Shown here: piece by piece, positions 1 through 9,660 of the stretch
Numbering within the stretch: the first letter of the stretch is position 1
How the letters are laid out: every line of letters begins with the position of its first letter
Assembly: GCF_040869045.1 (NCBI RefSeq)
Contig: NC_090321.1
Location: forward strand, 128,083,689-128,147,688
DNA length: 64,000 nucleotides
Direction of reading: 5' to 3'
DNA from: Eurosta solidaginis
Taxonomy: Eukaryota; Arthropoda; Insecta; Diptera; Tephritidae
Notes under the pieces: model-generated
The model's database searches: none
What the model was told of the DNA's origin: nothing
Seen by the model: only the letters and a program-made list of their open reading frames with translations
Position numbers and translations under genes: made by a program

Positions 1-1440
1 ACGTTGACTTCTCTCCACGATGCTGGTACGTAATTGAGCCTAAGACAACCTCTAAACATCCCTTTTATTCAGGGCATTATAAGTTCGGCAGTATACTGCA
101 GCTTAGCCGGAAAAATTCCATCCGGCCCCGGCGATTTATAGGGCTTGAAGGTCTGTAAAGCCCAATCCATTCTTTTATCATCTGTGATTTTGCTTATTAG
201 CTGATCATTAGGTGACCCTCCGCTAACAATATTTGAAGGCACGCCCGCGCTTGCTGGGAAGTGTGTATCCATAAGCAAGTTTATGGTTTCAGCGCTGGAG
301 TCCGTCCAGTGCCCATCCGGCTTTTGTACGTAACTTAGCTGAGTTGGAGATAGCACCTTCCTTAAGCGGAGGCCGCGGATATGGATTCAATCCTGCCGCA
401 GAAATCCCTCCAGGAGGATCGCTTTTCATTTCGGTCATTGTGATATTCGATTTAGTCGCATCAACCTGGCAAAACTGATAAATATGCATGCGATGCCGAA
501 ATAATGACATGAATTAATAATACCCACATACCTACATATTTACATATGTCCTATTCGATTTGCTTGAAATTTGGTATATAAATTTGCCCTTTTTATTCGG
601 GCAAGCCCTATCTTAAGCATTTCTACATTTTTGACTGAAATTATTTACAAGCACGTCCAGCTCCTCCTCGCTCTCTGGGGCTCGCACCTCTTCAGATAGC
701 TTTTTACCTATTATCTTCGTATAGTATCCCCAGTTCGTTCTTATATTATTTTGTATGTACTTAAGACTTGTGTGGGCCTGCGATATAGAAAAGCTTGTAT
801 ATCTATGGTCAGAATAGGAGTGCTCCTTTAGAACTCTCCATGAAACGATCAGCTCACTGAAAGAATTTGTTACCGGGGTTATTTCAAGAAACTCTTCGCA
901 GTTAATCGTAATGAAGGTGGGGTCAATTCCCCTATTACAAATACTTAGATTAGTGCCTAAAAAATAGTTAAATAAAGACTCATCTCGGTCATTTGTATCA
1001 CTGCTGCCTCACTGGGCATGGTGGGCATTGGCATCGCCTCCTAATAGGATGAAGTTATTTCGTGGATTTGCTGCTCTCACGAACTCCCTGAAATTATCCG
1101 GCGGTAGTGAGCCTTGGTGATTGTGCGCTAGGTAGAATGAAACAAGTTTCAAGCTCCTCCCTAGCACCTCGACGCTAACCGCTGTAAGATCCCCGTCCCT
1201 AAAGTTGGGTAGAAGAAAAACATTAAGAGTAGACTTAGCCAATATACATGTGCGAGGCTTACCCTTTTCCTGAGCGCTATAGAGCTTATACGCTGACGTC
1301 CGCAGGCCACAGATCCTACTTCCAGTGATCCACGGCTCCTGGACTAGTACGATGTCTACCGCACCTGATGACAGCTGCAGTAGGAGTACAGCTGATGCTA
1401 TTTTACAATGATGCAGGTTAATTTGGAGAAGCATGATCAT
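1..1440 (-). pseudogene. ORF2 of LOA-type element: endonuclease plus start of reverse transcriptase
   Basis: The frame from 1440 begins with 'LLQINLHHCKIASAVLLLQL', has the catalytic-type motifs 'VLVQEPWI' and 'LLGGDANAHH', then a TGA at 1009 where Trp would be expected, and continues open to about 620 with 'SYSDHRYTSFSI', the SDH motif of apurinic-like endonucleases. A deletion or rearrangement follows. The frame at 356-69 carries 'FKPYKSPGPDGIFPAKLQ', the N-terminal RT signature, and translation of positions 60-1 continues in RT style beyond a stop. The enzyme would nick the target and prime reverse transcription. This copy is inactive because of the stop and the missing middle. Confidence 0.7.
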
Positions 1441-1579
1441 TAAATATTTGCGCTCTCCTCCGTGAGCATCGCAACCGAGTCACTATCCCCCAGAAGCTGA
1501 CCCTCAGAGTACAACCTCCTGAGGACCAAGGTTCCAGCCGAGTACGACGAAGCGTAACCACTACCTTCCTCGCCCTCGT

Positions 1580-2260
1580 CTACCTCCATCTCGTCTTCAC
1601 TGGGGGGAGTTCAACCACCTCCGTGCGAGACTGAAGCTTTACCAAGGCTTCAACATCAGCCTTATAAATCTTAAGCCTTATATTTTTGAAGCCGTAGCTT
1701 ACTTTGAAGTCCTGCTTTTTCAGCGCTTCGACGCTAGCGCTGTCGAGCAACAGGACTATCTGCATTATGGCCCGCTCAGATTTCTCCACGTTGACCACCT
1801 TCTATTCTTGATCGGTAGACCCGGGTTGTACTGCTGGAGCAGCTCCAGGATGTTAGCTGGGTCCGTCGGCGTCATTTCAACCCAGGCTCTAGCCCTTGGT
1901 CGTGAGGGGATAGCACACGCCTCCACTACCTTGAGGCTCGCGCCCGGATATACCACCCCTACCAGCGTCACGGCGGCCCTATAGAGGTTTACCAAGCTGG
2001 CGTCGACACAGGCAATTAGCTTGATATTACCCTGGAACCCCCCTGCATCGGTGTAAGATGGCGGTGGACCAGGGTTGTCTTTCTTAACCTTAACGGCCAC
2101 CGTATCGAGCGCGGTCTCGATCCACTTCCACCTGCCATCTTCGCTGCTCTCGTCTATAATGCCAATGATCTGCCGACCCTTGGCAATTTCGGCGAAAGAC
2201 CGCGTCCAGCATCCTGCGTCTTCGCCCGTTTCGGTGCCGTGGGGTTTGATTCATCCATGG
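1580..2260 (-). pseudogene. ORF1 (DUF4780-like) of the LOA-type element, frameshifted
   Basis: The minus-strand translation from about 2200 reads through a stretch containing 'IIGIIDESSEDGRWKW', then a Pro-rich 'NPGPPPSYTDAGGF', then 'RARAWVEMTPTDPANILELL', and after a frame change near 1798 'SERAIMQIVLLLD' and 'VSYGFKNIRLKIYKADVEAL'. From memory this pattern matches the DUF4780 domain found in ORF1 of LOA-like elements, where it is presumed to bind element RNA. At least two frameshifts (near 2170 and 1798) split it into three reading frames. No host gene context is present; endonuclease ORF2 follows directly. The domain name is recalled, not searched. Confidence 0.6.
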
Positions 2261-2334
2261 ACCGCTGGCGTTTCGAGGTTTCATCATTCTCGAATAAAAC
2301 TTTTAAAATTACTTGAACTAAAAAACTATAAATA

Positions 2335-2822
2335 AATAAATATTTAAAAAAAACTAAGAAAACACGCTTTTATAGCTAATCGAACTAAAAAATTGAAAAT
2401 AATTTTCAATTAAAAAGAGTTTATATAGCAGTAGTAGAAGGTCAAACAATCATTTATAGATTATCACCTCAAAATAAAATTATAATAAAATTCAAGTTAT
2501 TAACAGAATAATTTAATTCACAGTAAAAAGCGTGGGGTGCTTGATATTGAATGTTACAATCATTCTATTGGCAAATATCTGAGAGGAAAATATGTAATGT
2601 AGTCGAATGCACCCCACGCTTTTTAATCTGAATTAAGTTATTCTGCTAATATCTTAAATTTTATTATAAGTTGATTTTGAGGTGATTAACTATAAATGAT
2701 TGTTTGACTTTCTACTACTGTTATATAAACTCTTTTTAATTGGAAATTATTTTCTATTTTTTAGTTAGGTTAGCTATAAAAGCGTGTTTTTTTAGTTTTT
2801 TTTTTTAATATTATTTATTATA
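2335..2822. repeat. Foldback element, about 190-bp inverted arms and 68-bp loop
   Basis: The left arm (about 2335-2540) and right arm (2609-2822) are reverse complements with scattered mismatches. The innermost 16 bases are a perfect match: AAAAAGCGTGGGGTGC at 2525-2540 against GCACCCCACGCTTTTT at 2609-2624. The loop is 2541-2608. There is no coding capacity. The right arm abuts the 3' end of a minus-strand non-LTR fragment. It may be a foldback or MITE-type element; I could not define a target duplication. Confidence 0.8.
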
Positions 2823-3274
2823 TGATTAGGAAGTTCGGTAAAGCTTTTTAAGCCTTTATAAAATATATTTTGCTTGTCCAGTTCTGTTTTGAAGAGAGGA
2901 AGTCTGAAATTGTTGTTTTCTCGGACTAGGTATGTGTGGGTTTCATTAACATAAATTAGTTTATCACTCAAGTACTCAGGCAACATTCCAATCTTCATAT
3001 TAAACACAAATTTCATACTGTGATAAAATATAAGCTGTCATACGCTGAGCCAATTAAGTGTTTCGATCATAGTTTTTATTGGATTGTCGTCGTATGACAG
3101 CTTAAGGATAAATCTCATAGCTTTATTTTGCATAACCTGTAGCTTATCTACTTGTGCATCGCTAGCAATAAAAAATATTCTTGGACAGTATATAAAGTGC
3201 GGCTCAATTATGGATCTGTATACTTTAAATTTATATTTTTTATGTAATCGTACTGGACTGCAAATTTTGACCAC
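2792..3274 (-). pseudogene. C-terminal tail of a non-LTR reverse transcriptase
   Basis: Two minus-strand frames, 3274-3038 and 3016-2792, join as one C-terminal region downstream of an RT domain. Visible motifs are 'YRSIIEPHFIYCP', 'LQVMQNKAMRFILKLSYD', 'MIETLNWLSV' and then 'MLPEYLSDKLIYV' and 'FKTELDKQNIFYKGL', the usual post-RT thumb and tail of Jockey/CR1-type elements. About 20 bases separate the two frames. The coding sequence ends in an A- and T-rich tail at about 2815-2830, consistent with the element's 3' terminus. The endonuclease and RT palm are absent, so it is a 5'-truncated copy. Confidence 0.65.
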
Positions 3275-3320
3275 TATCTAGACTTTCAATTCCTTGGTTA
3301 ATATCAACAATACTATCAAT

Positions 3321-5005
3321 AAACAAGTAAAAAAGGCATTACATACTCAGCTGAGCGCTTTGGAGGCAAAATAAGAAATAATTACCATTTAGCAAAATGA
3401 ACCTAGGGTAACCCTGGAATGTGTTTGTATGACATGGGTTTTTAAAAGGGAGTGGACTTTGTTCTATAGGTGGACGCCATTTCGGGATATCGCCATAAAG
3501 GTGGACCAGGGGGTGACTCTAGAATGTGTTTGTAGGATATGGGTATCAAATGAAAGGTGTTAATGAGTATTTTAAAAGGGAGTGGGGCCTTAGTTCTATA
3601 GGCGAACGCGTTTTCGAGATATCGCCATAAAGGTGGACCAGAGGTGACTCTAGAATGTGGTTGTACGATATGGGTATCAAATGAAAGGTGTTAATGAGTA
3701 TTTTAAAAGGGAGTGGGCCTTAGTTCTATAGGCGAACGCGTTTTCGAGATATCGCCATAAGGGTGGCCCAGAGGTGACTCTAGAATGTGTTTGTACGATA
3801 TGGGTGTCAAAATTAGAGTTTTAATGAAGGTTTTAAAAGGGAGTGGCCCTTAGTTGTATTTGTGAAGGCGTTTCGAGATATCGACCGAAATGTGGACCAG
3901 AGTGACCCAGAAAATCATCTGTGGGGTACCGCTAATTTATTTACATATGTAATACTACGAATAGTGTTCCTGCCAAGATTCCAAGGGCTTTTGATTTCGC
4001 CCTGCAGAACTTTTTCATTTTCTTCTACCTAATATGGTAGGTGTCACACCCATTTTACAAAGTTTTTTCTAAAGTTTTATTTTGCGTCAATAAACCAATC
4101 CAATTACCATGTTTCATCTCTTTTTTCATATTTGGTATAGAATTATGGCATTTTTGAATTTTTCGTAATTTTCGAAATCGAAAAAGTGGGCGTGGTCATG
4201 AAGGATTTCAGCCATTTTACATACCAAGACAAAGTGAGTTCAGATAAGTACGTGAACTAAGTTTAGTAAAGATATATCGATTTTTGCTCAAGTTATCGTG
4301 TTACCGGCCGAGCGAAAGGACAGACGGTCGACTGTGTATAAAAAACTGGGCGTGGCTTCAACCGATTTCGCCCATTTTCATAGAAAACAGTTATCGTCAT
4401 AGAATCTATGCCCCTACCAAATTTCGCAAGGATTGGCAAATGTTTGTTCGACTTATGGCATTAAAAAGTATTCTAGACGAATTAAATGAAAAAGGCGGGC
4501 CCACGCCCATTTTGAAATTTTCTTTTATTTTTGTATTTTGTTGCACCATATCATAGCTGGAGTTGAATGTTGACATAATTTACTTATTAATTTTAAATTT
4601 TTTGTTAAAATTTGACTTAAAATTTTTTTTTAAAAGTGGGCGTGTTTGTCATTCGATTTTGCAAATTTTTTATTTACTACACATATAGTAATAGGAGTAT
4701 CGTGCCTGCCAAATTTCATCATGATATCTTCAACGACTGGAAAATTACAGCTTGTAAATCTTTTAAATTACCTCCTTTTAAAAGTGGGCGGTGCCACGCC
4801 CTTTGTCCAAAATTGTACTAATTTTCTATTTTTAGTCATATTTATTTATTTATTTATTTACGGACGGACATGGCTAAATAAATTTTTTTTTTGCCCAGAT
4901 CATTTCGACATATAGAAGTCTATATCTATTTCGATTAGTTTTATGACGTTACGGATATGCGAACAAAGATAATAATGAGCTCTGCTTAGCTGAGTATAAA
5001 AATGA
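3321..5005. repeat. Composite satellite-bearing dispersed repeat, copy 1
   Basis: It begins near 'aacaagtaaaaaaggcatt' with ACATACTCAGCTGAG and ends with CTTAGCTGAGTATAAA, so the two ends are short imperfect inverted repeats. Inside is a tandem array (3400-3905) followed by a non-tandem tail rich in 'gtgggcgtggtc' and 'ccgattttgc' phrases, the 'accggccgagcgaaagg' phrase and 'cggacggacatggct'. It has no coding capacity that I believe. The same unit recurs at 13262, 42713 and 45553. Its superfamily is unknown to me. Confidence 0.75.
3400..3905. repeat. Tandem array of about 130 bp, four units
   Basis: Four units carry 'tagaatgtgtttgtacgat', 'atgggtatcaaatgaaagg' and 'cgagatatcgccataaagg'; the phase marker 'atatcgcc' (or 'atatcgac') recurs near 3486, 3621, 3753 and 3878. 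The last unit is diverged and ends in 'gacccagaaaatcatctgt'. Confidence 0.85.
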
Positions 5006-5762
5006 GTTTAACGCTTTATCTATATCGTCTGGGGTTTCATAAGTAATATCCTTTACAATTACACTACTCAACAAATTTTGATCAAATTTAGTCTCCAAGA
5101 ATAAAATAGGCCTTTACCAAAGTGAAATTTTCTCCTGATTCCGAATATGACTTCCATTTTCCTGTGTCAGATCTAGTTTCCGCGATATCGGCGAAAATAT
5201 CAAAATTCCCATTTTTGCAGAACACTATTTCATATAGGTACGGCAAAAATTTGTATTTTTCATATTTTCGTTTTAAACTGTAGTTTGGCCACTATGCCAA
5301 AAAACGTTCAAAAAATTTTGAAAAAAAACGCAATTTTTTACAAAATTTCAGATTTAGCCACTTTAAAATCGGAAAAATTCGATTGAAGAAAAAGTTAGCC
5401 TTCCTGTGTTGTAGGTCATTTCTTTACGAAAATTCTAAGCATGCCAGTACAACAATCAGACTTGCCGTTGAGACTATAGCCCCGTTAACTTGCAAGCGTC
5501 TATCCTACAATTTTTTATAGAAACAATTTTTATTCAAACTACGTTTTTATTTTTTATAACGTTTTATTATAGACATATGTTTGCACGCTAAACTGTATTC
5601 AATTGAGTAATATGAGTATAAATCAGCAATTCAGTAAAAAACAACAAAGACAACAACATTAAATACATACATATCTACATCTAAAAAAAAGTCCAATTGA
5701 GCGATTTTACCGTTGTTGTTGTTGTTGTAGCAATGCTCGCCCCATCTAATAGACGCGACCGA

Positions 5763-8700
5763 TCACAAATTGTCATCAATATCCTCTAACGGGAGTCCAA
5801 GGAAACTTGCCGTTTCAACAGTGGTGGACCATAAGGAAAGGGGTGTTAGAGGCGTTGGTTCCACATTACAATTAAAGAGATGGTTGGTGTCATGTGGGGA
5901 CACATTGCAAGCGGGGCATACATTTTGTATGTCGGGGTTGATTCTGGATAGGTAAGAGTTTAACCTGTTACAGTATCCAGAACGAAGTTGAGCAAGAGTG
6001 ACGAGTTCTGGATATTTTTCATCAAGGGCTGGATTCACCGGGCAATTCCCGACATGAAGGTCCGACGCCTGTCTATGGAGTTCACCAAGGACCTGCTTGT
6101 GTTTTTTCGCTTCATACGGCTGGGTTCTCAGGTGCCGTATTTCCTCAAAATGCTTACGGAGATGACTCCTTAGGCCCCTAGGCGGTGCTGGTTCGTCAAT
6201 CAGATGTCTGTTGGGATGCCCAGGTTTCTGGGTATTCAACAGAAACTGTTTGGTCAGCATCTCATTTCTCTCCCTGATGGGGAGTATTCTCGCCTCATTA
6301 TGCAGATGGTGTTCTGGGGACATAAGAAGACAGCCCGTGGCGATTCTGAGAGCAGTATTTTGGCAGGCCTGTAGTTTCTTCCAGTGGGTAGTTTTTAGGC
6401 TTGGCGACCATATGGGTGACGCGTAGCACGTAATCGGCTGGCTAATTGCTTTGTATGTGGTCATGAGCGTTTCTTTATCTTTTCCCCAGGTACTGCCAGC
6501 AAGGGATTTGAGGATTTTATTACGGCTCTGAATTCTCAGAACAATTGCGGTTGCGTGCGCACCAAAATGTAGATCCTGATCAAACGTCACACCCAAGATT
6601 TTGGGGTGTAGGACAGTCGGTAGCGTAGTGCCATCGACGTGGATGTTCAATATGGTCGACATTTGGGGCGTCCATGTTGTAAATAAGGTCGCGGAAGATT
6701 TAGTCGGTGACAATGCCAGGTTTCGCGAGGCGAAAAAACTGGAGAGATCAGGGAGATAGCCGTTTATTTTATTGCATAGCTCATCGATCTCTGGGCCTGG
6801 GCCTGTGGCCATTATTGTGCAGTCATCGGCGTTGGAAACGATTGTGACTCCTTCCGGTGGTGAAGGTAGCTTGGATATGTAGAAATTAAACAAAAGTGGG
6901 GATAGGACACCACCCTGTGGCACCCCTTGTTTAATTCTCCTTGGTTTTGATGTTTCGTTTCTGAATTGCACCGATGCCTGCCGACCACCCAGATAATTTG
7001 CGGTCCACCTTTTAAGACATGGGGGAAGGGTAAACCCTTCCAGGTCTTGCAGTAACGAGCCATGGTTGACCGTATCAAAGGCTTTTGATAGGTCTAGCGC
7101 TACGAGTACTGTTCTATGGTGGGGGTATTGATTCAAACCGCAATTTATCTTGGTGCCAATGACATTTAGCGCGGAGGTAGTGCTATGGAGTTTTCTGAAG
7201 CCATGCTGATGAGGGGCTAGCTGCAAATGTGCTTGGAAATAAGGGAGCAAAATGGCTTCAAGCGTCTTTGCCACTGGCGATAGGAGAGATATCGGACGAT
7301 ATGACTCACCTATGTTAGCTGGTTTCCCAGGCTTTAGTAGCGGGACCACCTTGGTCATTTTCCATTTCTCGGGTATGACAAAGGTGGAAAGAGACAGGTT
7401 GAAGACATGCGCAAAATATTTGAAACCCTCTTTCCCTAGGTTTTTATGCATCGGCATGGCTATGCCGTCTGGGCCCACTGCTTTGGATGGTTTAGCGCGA
7501 CCAATGGCGTCCTCAACCTCTCTAGCGGTGATGGTGATTGGTGACGCGCTGAATTTGTGTTTATGTGCGTGTCTATTGGCTCTCCGTCTATCTTTGTCAA
7601 CCGTATAATGCATTATATATTGTCGGCAGAAAGCGCTCGCGCATTTTTTCGCATCCGACAGCACCTTATCGCCAAAGGCGATGGAAACTTTGTTTTTGTG
7701 CTTAGTCGGATTCGATAGGGACTTTACGGTGGACCAAAGTTTACCTACACCGGTACAGAGGTTACAACCTCTTAGGTGCTCTTCCCATTTCGCCCGCTTG
7801 TGTTTGTCCACAAGCAATCTGGTGCGTTGGTTTATATCCCTTTTTTGGGGGTCGCCTGGATCAAGCTGCCTTATAAGGTCGCGTTCCCTCGCTAAGCTCG
7901 CGGCCTCCGCCGGGAAGTGGGGCCGGATTTCGGGAATTCTCCAGACGGGAATGAAATGTGCCGAGGCGGATTCAATGACCTTACGGAAGGCACGCTCCCC
8001 TTGGCGGGCATCAGTCGGGATAGGGAGGGCAGAAAAGCTGCTGTCTGTTGCAGATTTATATTCTTCCCACTTTCCTTTTTTGAAGTTTATGAAAGTGCGT
8101 TTTTCGGTGACGATGAAGTCGGCGGTACGCTCGAACGAAATAAGTATGGGCAGGTTGTCGGATGCCAATGTTACCATCGGCTGCCAGTTGACGCAGTTTA
8201 CAAGTTCTGCGCTCACGATTGAGATATCTGGCGAGCTATGACAGCTTCCTACCATACGTGTGGGGGCGTCTCCGTTTATTGTGCAGAACGTCGTTTCTTC
8301 TATTTGATCCGCCAACATCTCACCCCTACTGTCCGCCCGCAAGTTTGAATGCCATAGGTCGTGATGGGCATTGAAATCGCCTAAGATAATGCGATTGTTG
8401 CCAGTGAGTAAGGCCTCGATATTAGGGCGGTATCCACTGGGGCAACAGATGACAGGAGGGATGTAGATGTTGATGATTTCTAGATTTGCATCGCCTGACC
8501 GAACAGATAGGCCTTGACGTTCTAAGACATTGTCCCTGCGGTCGATGCCAGGATCAAATATATAATATTGCACAGACTGGTGTATAATAAACGCGAGGCC
8601 GTCTCCATTTCCGCTCTCGCGGTCTTTCCTGTGGACATTATACCCAGAGCAGGTCTGCAATGCAGATCTTGCTGTGAGTTTAGTCTCTTGAATCGCAGCA

Positions 8701-9176
8701 ATGCGGATGTTGTGCCGCTTCATGAAATCGACTATCTCCGTAATCTTTCCAGTTATTTCATTACAGTTTAACTGCAGAATTCTGAAGTGCATGAGGGGTG
8801 ACGCCGCCACTCTAGGGGTAAGTGACGGGTGACTACGCCTAGGTAGTGGAAGGCCAGGACGCAATTGCTGTTGTGGCCTTGGGACTGGGCGCCCTTGGGT
8901 AAGCATTTGGGTACCCGGATGATTTGGGTTTGCGACCTGGCAACATGGCGCGATGAAACCCGTCGAGGGGTTGCCGTCGCGGAGACCAGAACATCTAGGA
9001 AAGTCGCAGCACCCAAGGCAGGAGCTGCATTGAGCGGATGTCGCAAACCTATATAGTATGTGCTGGTAGACGGTGCAAACGGAGGTAGGGACTAAGAGTC
9101 TGTCCCTGACCTGCACGATTGCTGCCAGAAAAGAGGGGGGGAGAAGAAGACGGGGGCAGGGGCTGATGCTCAGCAT
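5763..9176 (-). CDS. ORF2 of Jockey-like element: endonuclease and reverse transcriptase (catalytic residues altered)
   Basis: The frame is open from 9200 to 5763; the first ATG is at 9176, giving about 1,137 residues. N-terminally there is another Cys-rich segment ('SAQCSSCLGCCDFPRCSG'). The endonuclease follows ('FRILQLNCNEITG', 'IAAIQETKL', 'IILGDFNAHHDLW', 'SSPDISIVS'), then the RT ('SKAVGPDGIAMP', 'YRPISLLSP', 'VALDLSKAFDTVNH', 'GVPQGGVLSPLLF'), and a long C-terminal tail with a Cys/His cluster ('VCPACNVSPHDTNHLFNC'). Two expected active-site residues differ: the SDH motif reads SDN (codon 8156-8154) and the RT YADD box reads NADD (6833-6822). The frame is otherwise intact, so I infer a young but catalytically dead copy. 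Confidence 0.85.
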   Translation of the reverse strand: MLSISPCPRLLLPPSFLAAIVQVRDRLLVPTSVCTVYQHILYRFATSAQCSSCLGCCDFPRCSGLRDGNPSTGFIAPCCQVANPNHPGTQMLTQGRPVPRPQQQLRPGLPLPRRSHPSLTPRVAASPLMHFRILQLNCNEITGKITEIVDFMKRHNIRIAAIQETKLTARSALQTCSGYNVHRKDRESGNGDGLAFIIHQSVQYYIFDPGIDRRDNVLERQGLSVRSGDANLEIINIYIPPVICCPSGYRPNIEALLTGNNRIILGDFNAHHDLWHSNLRADSRGEMLADQIEETTFCTINGDAPTRMVGSCHSSPDISIVSAELVNCVNWQPMVTLASDNLPILISFERTADFIVTEKRTFINFKKGKWEEYKSATDSSFSALPIPTDARQGERAFRKVIESASAHFIPVWRIPEIRPHFPAEAASLARERDLIRQLDPGDPQKRDINQRTRLLVDKHKRAKWEEHLRGCNLCTGVGKLWSTVKSLSNPTKHKNKVSIAFGDKVLSDAKKCASAFCRQYIMHYTVDKDRRRANRHAHKHKFSASPITITAREVEDAIGRAKPSKAVGPDGIAMPMHKNLGKEGFKYFAHVFNLSLSTFVIPEKWKMTKVVPLLKPGKPANIGESYRPISLLSPVAKTLEAILLPYFQAHLQLAPHQHGFRKLHSTTSALNVIGTKINCGLNQYPHHRTVLVALDLSKAFDTVNHGSLLQDLEGFTLPPCLKRWTANYLGGRQASVQFRNETSKPRRIKQGVPQGGVLSPLLFNFYISKLPSPPEGVTIVSNADDCTIMATGPGPEIDELCNKINGYLPDLSSFFASRNLALSPTKSSATLFTTWTPQMSTILNIHVDGTTLPTVLHPKILGVTFDQDLHFGAHATAIVLRIQSRNKILKSLAGSTWGKDKETLMTTYKAISQPITCYASPIWSPSLKTTHWKKLQACQNTALRIATGCLLMSPEHHLHNEARILPIRERNEMLTKQFLLNTQKPGHPNRHLIDEPAPPRGLRSHLRKHFEEIRHLRTQPYEAKKHKQVLGELHRQASDLHVGNCPVNPALDEKYPELVTLAQLRSGYCNRLNSYLSRINPDIQNVCPACNVSPHDTNHLFNCNVEPTPLTPLSLWSTTVETASFLGLPLEDIDDNL

Positions 9177-9190
9177 TGCTACCAACTCTA

Positions 9191-9550
9191 CTAGCAGCAA
9201 GGAGCCACAAAAGATTTATAAAAGTTACGTGGACGTCGGGTTTTGGGATCAAGCCCAGAACAACCTGTCCGATGCAACCATCCCTTGCACGAGACACACT
9301 GAACAGAGTATGACCGTCCTAAAAAGATTCTTTTCTGGCAAATGCAGCAAAACCATTTCTCAGGACCGGGGTCAGGAGACGGACCCGGATTGGGTGCGAT
9401 ACCTTCCCGGAGTAAGAGAATATGTAGCATTCCTGCTGCAAGGAGCTGCTGGGAGGATGACAATTTGTGGGAGGGACGAAACAAATTAAATGGGGTCACA
9501 CTGAGATGACAGTCCTTGGTCGGGAAAAATCCCGAGTCGCTCCGGTACAT
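9191..9550 (-). CDS. ORF1 of Jockey-like element, PHD/C4-type zinc finger protein
   Basis: I chose the ATG at 9550-9548 ('MYRSDSGFF') because upstream codons belong to the target site. The product is 119 residues. A hydrophobic 'LLAAGMLHILLL' precedes 'IAPNPGPSPDPGP' and a cysteine-rich finger: Cys-x2-Cys in 'FCCICQKR', 'VQCVSCKGWLHRTGC' with Cys-x2-Cys, His and Cys, then 'FVAPCC'. This resembles a PHD-type finger rather than the CCHC knuckles of classical Jockey ORF1. It is probably an RNA- or chromatin-binding accessory. It ends 10 nt inside the open frame of ORF2, an overlap that could reflect coupled translation or a frameshift mutation. Confidence 0.6.
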   Translation of the reverse strand: MYRSDSGFFPTKDCHLSVTPFNLFRPSHKLSSSQQLLAAGMLHILLLREGIAPNPGPSPDPGPEKWFCCICQKRIFLGRSYSVQCVSCKGWLHRTGCSGLDPKTRRPRNFYKSFVAPCC

Positions 9551-9660
9551 AGAACCGACTGCCTTGGGAAGCGATTTTACCGTGGTGGTCAATAGTTAGG
9601 GACGTGGGTACTTTTAACTACCCGCTTATAATTTTCTGGGTTTGTCTCCCGTATTATTGT

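Larger units (their letters stand above)
1..2290 (-). mobile_element. LOA/R1-like non-LTR retrotransposon, decayed, clipped by the window edge
   Basis: Reading on the minus strand there is an ORF1-like part (about 2260-1580), then an apurinic-type endonuclease (1440-620), then the start of a reverse transcriptase that runs off the window at position 1. The order ORF1, endonuclease, RT is that of LOA/R1-type non-LTR elements. The frame is broken in several places and DNA is missing between the endonuclease and RT parts, so this copy is dead. The 3' end lies outside the window. No target duplication can be assessed. Confidence 0.75.
5713..9569 (-). mobile_element. Full-length Jockey-like non-LTR retrotransposon with 13-bp target duplication
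   Basis: The target duplication AGCGATTTTACCG occurs at 5700-5712 and 9570-9582, and the uninterrupted site is kept in the duplicated block at about 15261-15273. The 5' end (minus sense) is near 'ttcccaaggcagtcgg', the 3' end is a short CAA-repeat tail (5713-5727). It contains two overlapping ORFs: a zinc-finger ORF1 and an endonuclease/RT ORF2. Length is 3,857 bp. The same family recurs as a 5'-truncated plus-strand copy at 23309-24155. Assignment to the Jockey clade is from recalled motifs. Confidence 0.85.

Noticed and set aside
7681..8241. 186-codon plus-strand open frame
   Set aside because: It is antisense to the well-supported retrotransposon ORF2 and has no family motifs.
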